Source of the DNA: JAUXFK01 sp034189035
GTDB taxonomy: Bacteria; Desulfobacterota; UBA8473
Reading direction: 5' to 3'
DNA length: 33,259 nt
Assembly (NCBI GenBank): GCA_034189035.1
Contig: JAXHVA010000046.1
Coordinates: 1 to 33,259, forward strand
Shown piece after piece: positions 18,312-26,558 of the stretch (the first letter of the stretch is position 1; the number at the start of each line of letters is the position of its first letter). The translations under genes were made by a program, and so were the position numbers. Below the pieces are notes generated by a model. That model was given only the letters and a program-made list of their open reading frames with translations, searched no databases and was not told where the DNA came from.

Positions 18312-19157
18312 CTACGGAGCCTTTTTGGCATCCTTCCAGAAATTCGGAGTCTTCTTGTTAAAGAAAGATTCGTGGGCCTCTTTTACCTCTGGCCTGTCAA
18401 AGAAGTCCGGTGCAATAAGAGAGAGGATCTTGCTGGTTGTCCATTTGATCTCATTTCCAACAGCATTAAAACTCTGTTTTACAATCTGTAAACAAGATGG
18501 AGAAAGACTCATTAAGTCCTCGCACCATTTGTCGACTTCGTCTTCGAGTTTGGAATCAGGCACAACGGCATTTATGAGTCCCATTTCTAATGCCTGTCTT
18601 GCAGAATACTGGCGGCATAACATCCACATCTCCTTTGCCCTTTTCAATCCTAATACATAAGCAGAGGAGGCCACGAGATGCCCGTGGGCTGGGCTTGCTA
18701 CCCTTGGTCCGTTTTGGCCGAAAATCGCATTATCCGATGCTATAGTAAAATCACAGTGATAGGCCAGATGATTATGCCCGCCGATACAGTACCCTCTCAC
18801 AGCTGCAATAACAGGTTTCAGGCAGTTTTCAATTGCGCCGTCAAAGTCAGGGACACTTGCGAGTGCCATACCCCCCGGGCCTTGAAGTCCACCATCGGCC
18901 TCCCAATTCATATCACCACCGACACCGAAGTGATTTCCATTGCCTATGTAAAAGACAACTGCAATATCCTTATCATTGCTTGCTTCTATAACGGTTTGTG
19001 CGATTTCCGCCCAGCCATGGTTTGTCATGGCATTCATTTTTTCCGGGCGGTTAAACATTATCCTTGCGACACCACCTCCGGTGTCTCTATATTTTTTATG
19101 ATACTGTAACTCTTTAAGGTTTAAGTTTGTAATGGGTTCCCATTCTGACCAAGCCAT
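18312..19157 (-). CDS. crotonase-superfamily protein, MenB/BadI-like
   Basis: A 281-residue enoyl-CoA hydratase/isomerase fold acting on a CoA thioester. Oxyanion-hole loops are FGVGGD (77-82) and YCIGGHNH (123-130). The stretch CDFTIASDNAIFGQNGP and the later CRQYSARQALEMGLINAVVP are close to naphthoate synthase (MenB) and 2-ketocyclohexanecarboxyl-CoA hydrolase (BadI). The following active-site loop differs: where MenB and BadI carry Asp and Tyr (SFDGGYG in MenB), this protein has SPAHGHL, with A157 in the Asp position. It is therefore probably not a true MenB; a ring hydrolase, hydratase or C-C lyase is possible. AGGAGG about 8 nt before the ATG lies inside the end of the upstream DsrE-like gene (2-nt gap), so the two are translationally linked. 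Confidence 0.85.
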   Translation of the reverse strand: MAWSEWEPITNLNLKELQYHKKYRDTGGGVARIMFNRPEKMNAMTNHGWAEIAQTVIEASNDKDIAVVFYIGNGNHFGVGGDMNWEADGGLQGPGGMALASVPDFDGAIENCLKPVIAAVRGYCIGGHNHLAYHCDFTIASDNAIFGQNGPRVASPAHGHLVASSAYVLGLKRAKEMWMLCRQYSARQALEMGLINAVVPDSKLEDEVDKWCEDLMSLSPSCLQIVKQSFNAVGNEIKWTTSKILSLIAPDFFDRPEVKEAHESFFNKKTPNFWKDAKKAP

Positions 19158-19159
19158 AA

Positions 19160-19588
19160 CTAAAATCCTCCTATGATTGTTTTTGCTTCTTTCATCTCTT
19201 TTAATAGCATTTGGGAATCTATAGTGCTGATTTCAGGTGGAAGCTTGCCCTCTAGACCTAAAAGGTTTGACCACATTGGGCAGGCCATAAGCGGAATACC
19301 TTCGTCCTTTGCTGATTTGATCAAACGGTTTATATCCGTCCATCTCTTGTCTCGTTCACTTGCCAGCTGTAAATCCATGGCAGTTGCATTCTTTGATACC
19401 GTTATCTTAGTTTCCCGGTTTTCAAGCAGGGGGGACCATCGAAAAGACTGTCCTGCAATGGCAGCCAGCGCTTCTTGTGTAAATAAAATTCCAGGGCTAC
19501 TTCCATTCTTCTTCGCCTCCAGTGCCATGCCAATATTGCCAAGAAGAGAGTTTTCTAAAGCATCTCTACAGATTAAGATTATATCCAT
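19160..19588 (-). CDS. DsrE-like family protein
   Basis: A 142-residue protein with the compact alpha/beta fold expected of DsrE/DsrF-like proteins. The N-terminus MDIILICRDALEN is a first strand followed by the GNIGMALEAKKNG helix and a second strand GILFTQEALAAIA. A later strand IPLMACPMW carries C103 near the place where DsrE-type sulfur carriers keep a Cys. It could therefore be a sulfur carrier, or a helper protein without sulfur chemistry, as many such proteins are. GGGAGGT lies 10 nt before the ATG. Its last codons contain the ribosome site of the crotonase gene, so the two are one unit. Family moderately sure, function open. Confidence 0.68.
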   Translation of the reverse strand: MDIILICRDALENSLLGNIGMALEAKKNGSSPGILFTQEALAAIAGQSFRWSPLLENRETKITVSKNATAMDLQLASERDKRWTDINRLIKSAKDEGIPLMACPMWSNLLGLEGKLPPEISTIDSQMLLKEMKEAKTIIGGF

Positions 19589-19610
19589 TTTTCTTTCTAC
19601 CTCCCATTAG

Positions 19611-20129
19611 TCAGTTATAAAAAGTAAATAATTATGTATAAAGAATTCACCCCCTTTCTTGTAAGCATTTTTTATTATGTCTGTTATTAAAATAATATTA
19701 TATATAATATCTTAGTTATCAGATGGTAGAATCTATGTCAATGGCTAAATAGGTTCCTTTAAAAATATCTGCAGGCTACGGAGGGTCAAATTTTAATACG
19801 TGTAAAATTCCCATCCAAGTGAGCGTAAAGAGAGAATAGTATTTCACCATTCAATTCACTATCTTCATTACGACCGATTTCAGACATAAGATGTGATGTA
19901 ATTCCTGGTCCTTTCTTTATGCTCAAATGAATGCTCAGATAATACCCGCATTAAAATTTGTCCCTCCGTAGAAGCGACTCCCTGCAAAAAGCTAAACTAT
20001 TATGTAAGATCTATAATTCACTCTATAGGCATTTTTACATGGACAGAAATAGGGCTGGCGTATTATGCTTAATTTTTAACTGATCAGGTTCAAGGCCCCA
20101 AGGTTCGCTTATGAGATGAGATCATTCAA
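19611..20129. other. divergent intergenic region with AT palindrome and repeat element
   Basis: About 520 bp between the divergent DsrE-like and comEC genes, without a credible ORF. It holds a perfect 16-bp AT palindrome (19695-19710), probably within the promoter zone of the DsrE-like operon, and the 196-bp inverted repeat element at 19776-19971. TAATAGTTTAGC, in reverse orientation at about 19991-20002, lies just outside that element, as it does at copies A and D. Confidence 0.6.
19776..19971. repeat. MITE-like element with 29-bp terminal inverted repeats (copies C and B)
   Basis: The ends 19776-19804 and 19943-19971 are inverted repeats matching at 26 of 29 positions; each begins CTACGGAGGG and continues (T/A)CAAATTTTAAT. 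Inside the left end follow ATCCAAGTGAGCGTAAAGA and AATAGTATTTC, then TTTCAG, in the same order as the solo copies at 30213-30311 and 32994-33095. No target-site duplication is evident. There is no ORF inside, so it would need a transposase supplied in trans. Confidence 0.82.
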
Positions 20130-22580
20130 ATGACCAATAAGCCATTAATCCCTCTTTTAATTTCCTTCATAGCAGGTCTTTTACTCTGCAATTCCCTTTA
20201 CCTCGCTTATATACCTGCCTTTATTTTGACAGCAGTTATGATCTTCATTTGCTTTTTTGCAATCACAATGGACTGGAAGGGTATCGGCACTGTCCTTTTC
20301 CCTGTAATCTTTATACTGATTGGGACAATTTTGATGAACCAATATACAAGACCGCAACTTCCTTTTAACCATATATCAAACCTGATGGAAGACAAAACAT
20401 TGAACATACAGGGAACGCTCTATTCTCCACCTCAATTACAGAAAGACAGATTGAAACTATATATAAAGGCAGAGAGACTCTACTCTAATCAAGACTATAT
20501 AAATGTTACAGGTAAGCTTATACTGACCGTTTCAGATACGAAGACGGATTTGAAATATGGAGATCGAATCCGATTTATCTCAAGGTTACGGTCTCCTAGA
20601 AACTTCTATAACCCGGGAAGTTTCGATTATTCAAAATATTTGGCGTATAAGGGTATATTCGCAATCGGGCATCTTAAAGACTGTAGCTATATTGTAAGAA
20701 TCGGAGAGGGGGATACCAACTGTTTATGGAAGGCAGTACAAAGATATAGGGGCAGAATAAGAGATTTCATCGATAATGAAGTTGAACTGCCCAATCGAGC
20801 TATTATCAAGGCATTGATTCTCGGTGAAAAGGGGGAGATCCCGGATCGTATAAAGGATAACTTCATCGATTCTGGTGTGGCTCATATACTTGCCATATCA
20901 GGGTTGCATCTCGGCTTTATTGCCATGGTCTCTTTCTTTTTTACACGATGGATGTTGAAATTTTCTGAAAGGTTGATGTTGTCATATGATATAAATAAAA
21001 TTGCAGCCATTGTTACTGTCTTTCCTTTGTTCCTTTATGCTTTTGTATCGGGTTTCGGCGTTTCAACCTTTCGCGCCACAATTATGATCATGACCTTTCT
21101 CATTGCGATTGTCATTGATAGACAAAGAGACATGTATAATACATTAGCCCTGGCAGCATTTATCATATTAGTTATTTCGCCAAGTGCAATCTTCGATGTA
21201 TCCTTTCAGTTATCCTTTGCATCGGTCTTGGCGATTCTATACCTTGTCCCGAGACTATTAAGTTATTTTTCCTGGATACGACCTCTTTCTTGTAAGTTTT
21301 ACCCTTATTTGACTGAAGTTGTCAGTAAATACATCGGGTTACTTGTACTTGTCTCCATAGCTGCAACATTAGGAACAGTTCCAATAGCAGCCTATTATTT
21401 TCATAGAGTTGCCCCTTTTGGTTTCATCTCAAATATAGCAGTAGTTCCGATTGTTGGTTTTATTGTCATACCGATTGGCCTTTTGATTGCTGTAATGGTC
21501 TTTGTCTTTCCGTCTTTAGCAGCTCTGTTAATTGATCTCGAATCTGCTATTATTGGTTTTGTTGTTTATATTGTAAAAATTTTTCCCCATATTCCCTTCT
21601 CTTCTTTCTGGGTAAGTACCCCGAGTTTAATTGAGACCTCTCTCTTTTATCTCTTTATTGGTTTTCTATTCAACACAAAGAGACACAAGGCCCCACGTTA
21701 TATTGCAGCAGTTTTGGTAGTATTTATCCTGGCGAATTTTTTGTATTGGAGCCATACGAATAGCTTCAACTCAGACCTCCATGTAACGTTTCTGAGCGTA
21801 GGCCAAGGGGACTGCGCTGTGATTGAATTGCCAAAAGGAAAGCGGATGATAATCGATGGTGGAGGTTTTAATAATAGCAGTTATGATACAGGTAAAAATA
21901 TTATCGCACCTTTTTTGTACAAAGAAAAGATCAAAAGGATTGATTATCTTGTTCTTAGCCATCCCCATCCAGACCATCTCGGTGGGCTTTGTTTCATTGC
22001 AAAGAACTTTAAAGTGAAGGAAATCTGGACAAATGGGCAAAGAGCGGATTTTGAGTCGTATGATGAGCTTACGAAGATAATCGATGATAAGGGTATAAAA
22101 GAGGTTGTAATGAACATCGAAACAGGATCTCATGAGATCAGCGGGGTCAGAGTCGATATCTATCATCCACAAGTCGCATTGTTCAATGGGAAGGGTTCTC
22201 AGCTCCATTCAAGCATGAATAATAACTCTCTTGTGGTTAAGCTTACATATAAGAATATTAGCTTTCTCTTTACAGGGGATATTGAAGAAGAGGCAGAAAG
22301 AAAACTCGCTACTCTTGGGAGCCAATTGAGAAGTACGGTTATCAAGGTTCCGCATCATGGAAGTACTACATCGAGCACGAAGGACTTCCTATCTGCGGTT
22401 CGCCCTTCTTATGCAGTCTTCAGCGTGGGTTATAAAAACAGATTTGGTTTTCCAAAAAAGGCAGTTATTGAAAGATATAAAGATCTCGATTGCAAAACTT
22501 ATAGAACAGATACACAAGGGGCAATTACCATGATTACAGATGGAGAGGTGATTCAAGTGAACAGAGCCTTATACGATTAG
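20130..22580 (+). CDS. comEC: DNA internalization competence protein ComEC/Rec2
   Basis: An 816-residue polytopic inner-membrane protein, the channel for single-stranded DNA in natural transformation. Several N-terminal membrane segments (about 5-65) lead to a DUF4131-like domain. Then comes the competence domain with ALILGEKGEIPDRIKDNF and SGVAHILAISGLHLGF (about 225-265), more membrane helices to about 540, and a C-terminal metallo-beta-lactamase-like domain with HPHPDH (H611, H613, D615, H616) and FTGDIEEEAE. Length is full. The ATG is preceded by a weak GATGAG. No other competence gene lies in the window; comEC is often solitary. Its 5' side is the gap with the MITE-like element. Confidence 0.94.
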   Translation: MTNKPLIPLLISFIAGLLLCNSLYLAYIPAFILTAVMIFICFFAITMDWKGIGTVLFPVIFILIGTILMNQYTRPQLPFNHISNLMEDKTLNIQGTLYSPPQLQKDRLKLYIKAERLYSNQDYINVTGKLILTVSDTKTDLKYGDRIRFISRLRSPRNFYNPGSFDYSKYLAYKGIFAIGHLKDCSYIVRIGEGDTNCLWKAVQRYRGRIRDFIDNEVELPNRAIIKALILGEKGEIPDRIKDNFIDSGVAHILAISGLHLGFIAMVSFFFTRWMLKFSERLMLSYDINKIAAIVTVFPLFLYAFVSGFGVSTFRATIMIMTFLIAIVIDRQRDMYNTLALAAFIILVISPSAIFDVSFQLSFASVLAILYLVPRLLSYFSWIRPLSCKFYPYLTEVVSKYIGLLVLVSIAATLGTVPIAAYYFHRVAPFGFISNIAVVPIVGFIVIPIGLLIAVMVFVFPSLAALLIDLESAIIGFVVYIVKIFPHIPFSSFWVSTPSLIETSLFYLFIGFLFNTKRHKAPRYIAAVLVVFILANFLYWSHTNSFNSDLHVTFLSVGQGDCAVIELPKGKRMIIDGGGFNNSSYDTGKNIIAPFLYKEKIKRIDYLVLSHPHPDHLGGLCFIAKNFKVKEIWTNGQRADFESYDELTKIIDDKGIKEVVMNIETGSHEISGVRVDIYHPQVALFNGKGSQLHSSMNNNSLVVKLTYKNISFLFTGDIEEEAERKLATLGSQLRSTVIKVPHHGSTTSSTKDFLSAVRPSYAVFSVGYKNRFGFPKKAVIERYKDLDCKTYRTDTQGAITMITDGEVIQVNRALYD

Positions 22581-22659
22581 CCTTTTGGTCGATTTCTTTG
22601 CCTGAATTGAACATGAACAAAGCTCTTGATTTGTCTTTGGCACCTGATAAAAAACCTCA

Positions 22660-23127
22660 TTATTCTTCTTTCTTATAATCCTCTTTCCACCAATTAGAGA
22701 GCTTTCGGTTTGGTTCTATCCTTGCTTCCACTTCGTCCAGCCATTGGATCAAAACCTTGATTTTGAAGGGCTTGATGAATATTTTGCATCCGATACTCTT
22801 TGCTTTCGACATTTCATCTTCTGTCCAATAGCCTGACATAATAGCGATATTTTTGCATTGACAGCCCTTTTTTATTTGAGCCTTAATAAAATCCAATCCT
22901 TTAGAAACAGGCATATTCAAATCAGAAAGAATGATATCTGTGCACGGATTATTCAAAACACACGGGCAGGCATTCATCTCAAATTGCGGGCACAGACCTG
23001 GATGGGGAAATGTAAAGACTTCGTAACTGCGTGCATCCAATAAACTCCATATCATCTCTCGAATGACACTCTCATCATCGAAGACAAAGGCACGGTAAGT
23101 TATCTTTTTTTTTATACTTTCTTTCAT
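22660..23127 (-). CDS. stand-alone receiver-domain protein with Cys-rich insertion
   Basis: A 155-residue CheY-like response regulator without an output domain. Receiver residues are complete: D17/D18 (FDDES), phospho-acceptor D69 (ILSDLNMP), S98 (MSGY) and K119 (FIKPF). Between strand 2 and strand 3 there is an insertion with C46, C54, C56 and C62 (pattern C-x7-C-x-C-x5-C), followed by C89 and C91 (GCQC) and C114, a possible metal, Fe-S or redox site next to the phosphorylation pocket. The C-terminus is a short acidic/aromatic tail. I use the ATG at 23127, behind GGGAG at 6-nt spacing, rather than the upstream ATG at 23157, which lacks a ribosome site. No kinase gene is adjacent; the giant kinase at 11112 is the only one in the window. 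Confidence 0.85.
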   Translation of the reverse strand: MKESIKKKITYRAFVFDDESVIREMIWSLLDARSYEVFTFPHPGLCPQFEMNACPCVLNNPCTDIILSDLNMPVSKGLDFIKAQIKKGCQCKNIAIMSGYWTEDEMSKAKSIGCKIFIKPFKIKVLIQWLDEVEARIEPNRKLSNWWKEDYKKEE

Positions 23128-23825
23128 TAACAACTCCCTAGCTTTCGTGAGGTTCATCCAATATCTTTTGAAGCGAACTGAGTGTATGATTTAGAATCAA
23201 TATATTACGTTTCCAATACTCATCTTTCTGGTACTATGAGGAGTATTTCAAAAGAACAAAAACACAATCACCTCAATCGAACTCGTTCGCTCTTCGCTAT
23301 CTTAAAACGATGCCTTGTGCATCTCACTACTTGCGCCTTTCAGTTAACCGAACGTCTCGTTACATAAGCAATTTATGCTGTCTGAGCGCCTGAGAGGGGT
23401 CCTCTACAGAACAGATCTCATGTCATGCCTCTCAACCAAGGAGGTTAAATACTGGTTTAATTTTTCCGAGTTACTCCTTTGAAGGCATGCTTTAATCTCA
23501 TTCATCTAAGTCCCGCTGATATCTTTGTTGCTTGCCATAGCAAAACCTTTACTCTTGCCTTCCATACGCTCCAGAGCGTAGACTTTTTCTTGCAATACTT
23601 AACTATACAGTGCCTTTAGTTTTCTTTCTTCCAGTTTTCTAGTCCCGTTACAGGGTTTTAACGTGGCTTCATTACTGGCCTGATGGCCAACCTTTTTCCA
23701 TATGGGACTTTCCCTCCAAGGCGGGCTCATTCAGTTGGTAAGAATAAAAAAAATCATCCAGGGTTTCGTAGAATCCGAAAGTTTCAGTCTTAGATGAGCA
23801 TAAGTGTTGGTAATGCAGTTTCAAA
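23128..23825. other. unassigned 0.7-kb gap, possible decayed minus-strand gene
   Basis: No intact gene is recognised. On the minus strand one frame reads as three segments of about 30 residues split only by stops, roughly 23700-23404. The last starts at an ATG at 23505 directly after a TAG and gives 33 residues beginning MNEIKACLQRSNSEKLNQYL. This could be a degraded gene or chance. TACGCT/AGCGTA (23565-23580) forms a small hairpin. Base use looks less AT-rich than in other gaps, which would suit old coding sequence. Confidence 0.3.
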
Positions 23826-24701
23826 TCAATTGTCCAATGGGATTTCGGCTGTCACTTGAAGACCAATGGGGATGGATTCTCGTTTGGTTTCCAAATCCAT
23901 AATTACTTTTTGAAATCGAATATCGATTCTTTCGTTAGGATCTTCGGTTCTCAGTTTTTTGGTATCAAGATAAGGGGAACGTGACAGGATTTTTCCTTTT
24001 CCAATATATTTCCCCGTTTCCGAATCATATACATTATAAGAGGTATCTAGAGGCAGGTGATTGATCCAGAATGATTCTATATAGAGCGTTACTTGTAAAT
24101 CATATGAGCCGAGGACAATTTTTGTGTTGTCTCCTGCATGCAGTGTCTCGCCAAGCTTTACATCAAATTTATAGACACGGCCACGAATCGGTGACCTCAA
24201 TGTGAGTTGTTCATAGAGGGCCTGCATAGTAGCAGCCTCACGTTTCAACATGTCTATCTTGATATCATCTAACTCCTTGCGAAGCTTAATCTGAGAATAC
24301 TCAAAATCCGTGATTGTATCCGTTTCAAATAATTTCATCTTCCTGAGGAACTCATCGTTGCTTATCTCTGCTGTTTTTCTTTGCACCTTGACACGTGCAA
24401 GTGCCGCCTGCAATCTGGTCTTCTCCACTTTCCCTTCAAGTGTACAGAGCTTCTGCCCTTTCATTACAGAATCGCCTTCCTGTAAATGTATTGCTATAAC
24501 CCGTTTCGCAACATTCGGACTGACGTAAACTTCACCATTTCTTGGTTCTATTCTTCCGTATACCTTTCGGGGGATTTTATCGGCCTCAATATCCTGTGGA
24601 GCCTGTGGTTTCTTTGCAACAGATAAAAAAGTATAGACTATAAAACCGAGTAATAAAAGAGCAATGATCCCGAAAGCCAGAAATCGCCAAATTTTTGTCA
24701 A
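23826..24701 (-). CDS. HlyD/MacA-type periplasmic adaptor (membrane fusion) protein
   Basis: A 291-residue membrane fusion protein anchored by one N-terminal helix (about 7-29) with the rest in the periplasm. The biotinyl-lipoyl-like halves are visible: VSPNVAKRVIAIHLQEGDSVMKGQKL (about 60-86) and LRSPIRGRVYKFDVKLGETL (about 175-195), joined by a short alpha-hairpin (about 95-165). A beta-barrel part follows. It would couple the inner-membrane ABC exporter to an outer-membrane channel, as DevB and MacA do. Its ATG overlaps the end of the ATPase gene by 4 nt. It is the last gene of the operon starting with the B12 sensor. No TolC-like gene lies in the window. Cargo unknown. Confidence 0.88.
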   Translation of the reverse strand: MTKIWRFLAFGIIALLLLGFIVYTFLSVAKKPQAPQDIEADKIPRKVYGRIEPRNGEVYVSPNVAKRVIAIHLQEGDSVMKGQKLCTLEGKVEKTRLQAALARVKVQRKTAEISNDEFLRKMKLFETDTITDFEYSQIKLRKELDDIKIDMLKREAATMQALYEQLTLRSPIRGRVYKFDVKLGETLHAGDNTKIVLGSYDLQVTLYIESFWINHLPLDTSYNVYDSETGKYIGKGKILSRSPYLDTKKLRTEDPNERIDIRFQKVIMDLETKRESIPIGLQVTAEIPLDN

Positions 24702-25414
24702 AATTCCCTCTCTATCTCAACAGAATTTCTCGTGTCATACGATACACGACCATCCTCGACCTTGATGAGACGGTCCGCATAGGGAAATACTCTCGGATCA
24801 TGAGTCACCAGGACCACACCACGGTTTTCATCCTTGGATAGCTGCTTGAGAGTATTGAGTACTACACTGCTGCTCTCAACATCAAGTGCGGAAGTAGGTT
24901 CATCACAGAGTATAAGAACAGGGGCATTTACAAGTGCACGTACAATGGCTATTCTCTGTTTTTGTCCTCCAGAGAGTTGCTGAGCTTTTGTATCTGAATA
25001 TTCAGTAAGGCCAAATTGCTCAAGAGTTTTTTCTGCTCTTTTTCTTATGGCTGATGTGACCCGTGCTCCCTGAATAGACGGCGCAAGAAGAACATTTTCC
25101 ATAACAGTGAGCGCTGGGATAAGTACTGCTGTTTGAAATACAAATCCGTAATTATTCAACCGAATTGTTGCAAGATCATCTTCAGAAAGTCCAGTCACAT
25201 CCTTGTCCCTCACGTAGATCTTTCCTTCTGATGATTTGAGGATAAGACCCATTATAGTAAGAAGTGTTGTCTTACCACTCCCGGAGGGTCCAGCGATAAC
25301 GGTCAGCTCCGCAGAAAGTATCTCAAGATCTGTGCTATGAAGAACTCGTCGTAACTGTTTTCCGTCGAAAAAATCCTTTGCAACCTGCTTCATACGAATC
25401 ACTTTATCTTTCAT
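24698..25414 (-). CDS. ABC exporter ATP-binding protein (LolD/MacB/DevA-like)
   Basis: A 238-residue soluble ATPase of the type that drives MacB/LolD/DevA mechanotransmission exporters. Walker A GPSGSGKTT (42-50), Q-loop FVFQTAVLIP (Q94), signature LSGGQ (147-151), Walker B LILCDE (167-172), SALD and the switch His in LVTHD are all present, so it should be active. It lies 22 nt downstream of the permease gene and overlaps the adaptor gene by 4 nt, fitting a dedicated transporter. Short substrate-side features are absent and the cargo cannot be inferred. Confidence 0.93.
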   Translation of the reverse strand: MKDKVIRMKQVAKDFFDGKQLRRVLHSTDLEILSAELTVIAGPSGSGKTTLLTIMGLILKSSEGKIYVRDKDVTGLSEDDLATIRLNNYGFVFQTAVLIPALTVMENVLLAPSIQGARVTSAIRKRAEKTLEQFGLTEYSDTKAQQLSGGQKQRIAIVRALVNAPVLILCDEPTSALDVESSSVVLNTLKQLSKDENRGVVLVTHDPRVFPYADRLIKVEDGRVSYDTRNSVEIEREF

Positions 25415-25436
25415 GAACTTTAAAATCTCCTACCCT

Positions 25437-26558
25437 TCAGCGAAATGCCGATGCAGGCTCGATCTTTATCGCTCTTTGCATGGCGAGTAAAGATCCGAAC
25501 ATACAAAGGAGCAAGGTGAAAAACGCATGGACAGGTGGTACCCACAGAGGCATATAACTGGGAAGGTTTGAGTCTTTCGTGAACAAAACGAAGAGTGCCA
25601 GTAGAGAAAAACCCACAACAATGCCAATGAGTGCGATGAATATGCTCTGATAGATTACAATAACAAGGACGTCCTTCTTGCGTGCACCAAGAGCGCGAAG
25701 CACAGCATAATCCTTTTGTTTATTGAGAACATTCGTATACATGGTTAGCGCAATGATGACTACCCCCACGAGTGCTCCAATGATTGTAGTGAATCCGAAA
25801 CTGCCCCCGATTCCTGTATTCTGAATATAATATAGGCGAGTGAGCCTTGATAATTTGTTACTTCTGATTACCTCCAGGTTTGGAAGGATTTGTTTCAGTT
25901 GCGTTTTCATTTTATCGATGTTCTTTGGGTCAGTTACTTTAACGAGAATACTGCTGCATCGATCTGGCTGAAACTTCGAAATATCCCGTGCTTTATCTAT
26001 ATTTGTAAAGACAATTATGCCGCCGAATCCGCGCATATTCAGGGTGGTTACGTTCAGACGTACTTTCTGTTCATTGATCTCGAAAACATCCCCAATCTTT
26101 GGATCACCCAACGCTGAGAAATCAAGCAGATCAAGGCTGATTCCCTGTGCATCAAGGAGAGAGGCGAGTGATCCTTGATAGAAATGCCAAGGCCCTCCCG
26201 CCATTCTCGGGCGTTTGATCCCGGCGATCTGTACTGGTTGATAATTTCCGTTCGGCCTCTTGAGTAGTCCTGCGCTTATGATAATCGGCTCCGCCCACTC
26301 AATACCTTCAAGACCTATAATTCTATCAATATACCGCACAGGCAAGGTTCCTGCTGAGTTTATGTTATTTGTTTTTTTTGTTACGATCCAGATGTCCGCT
26401 CCACTGTAGTCAACCAGGATGGACATATAGTTCAATAGCCCAAAAAAAATGGCAAGCTGTTGTCCGACTAGAAAGATGATTGCAATGACTCCTGAAACTG
26501 ATCCTGCAGTTGTTGACCGGTCATGCAACAACATTTTTAGCGCCGCTATCCTACGCAT
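25437..26558 (-). CDS. ABC exporter permease, FtsX/MacB-like (DevC type)
   Basis: A 373-residue inner-membrane permease with four predicted membrane helices: one near residues 20-45, then three in the C-terminal FtsX domain (about 265-365). A periplasmic domain of about 220 residues lies between (MacB_PCD-like, starting SGADIWIVTKKTNNINSAGTLP). The segment KQKDYAVLRALGARKKDV is the cytoplasmic coupling helix typical of FtsX-type permeases. The size and separate ATPase fit DevC rather than fused MacB. It starts inside the end of the B12-sensor gene (8-nt overlap, ATGCGTAG), so translation of the two is coupled. This type usually moves lipids, peptides or small molecules from the periplasm outward. 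Confidence 0.9.
   Translation of the reverse strand: MRRIAALKMLLHDRSTTAGSVSGVIAIIFLVGQQLAIFFGLLNYMSILVDYSGADIWIVTKKTNNINSAGTLPVRYIDRIIGLEGIEWAEPIIISAGLLKRPNGNYQPVQIAGIKRPRMAGGPWHFYQGSLASLLDAQGISLDLLDFSALGDPKIGDVFEINEQKVRLNVTTLNMRGFGGIIVFTNIDKARDISKFQPDRCSSILVKVTDPKNIDKMKTQLKQILPNLEVIRSNKLSRLTRLYYIQNTGIGGSFGFTTIIGALVGVVIIALTMYTNVLNKQKDYAVLRALGARKKDVLVIVIYQSIFIALIGIVVGFSLLALFVLFTKDSNLPSYMPLWVPPVHAFFTLLLCMFGSLLAMQRAIKIEPASAFR

Noticed and set aside
18312..19157. Naming the crotonase menB
   Set aside because: Overall similarity is good, but the Asp and the Gly-Tyr loop needed for naphthoate synthesis are replaced, and no other menaquinone gene lies nearby.
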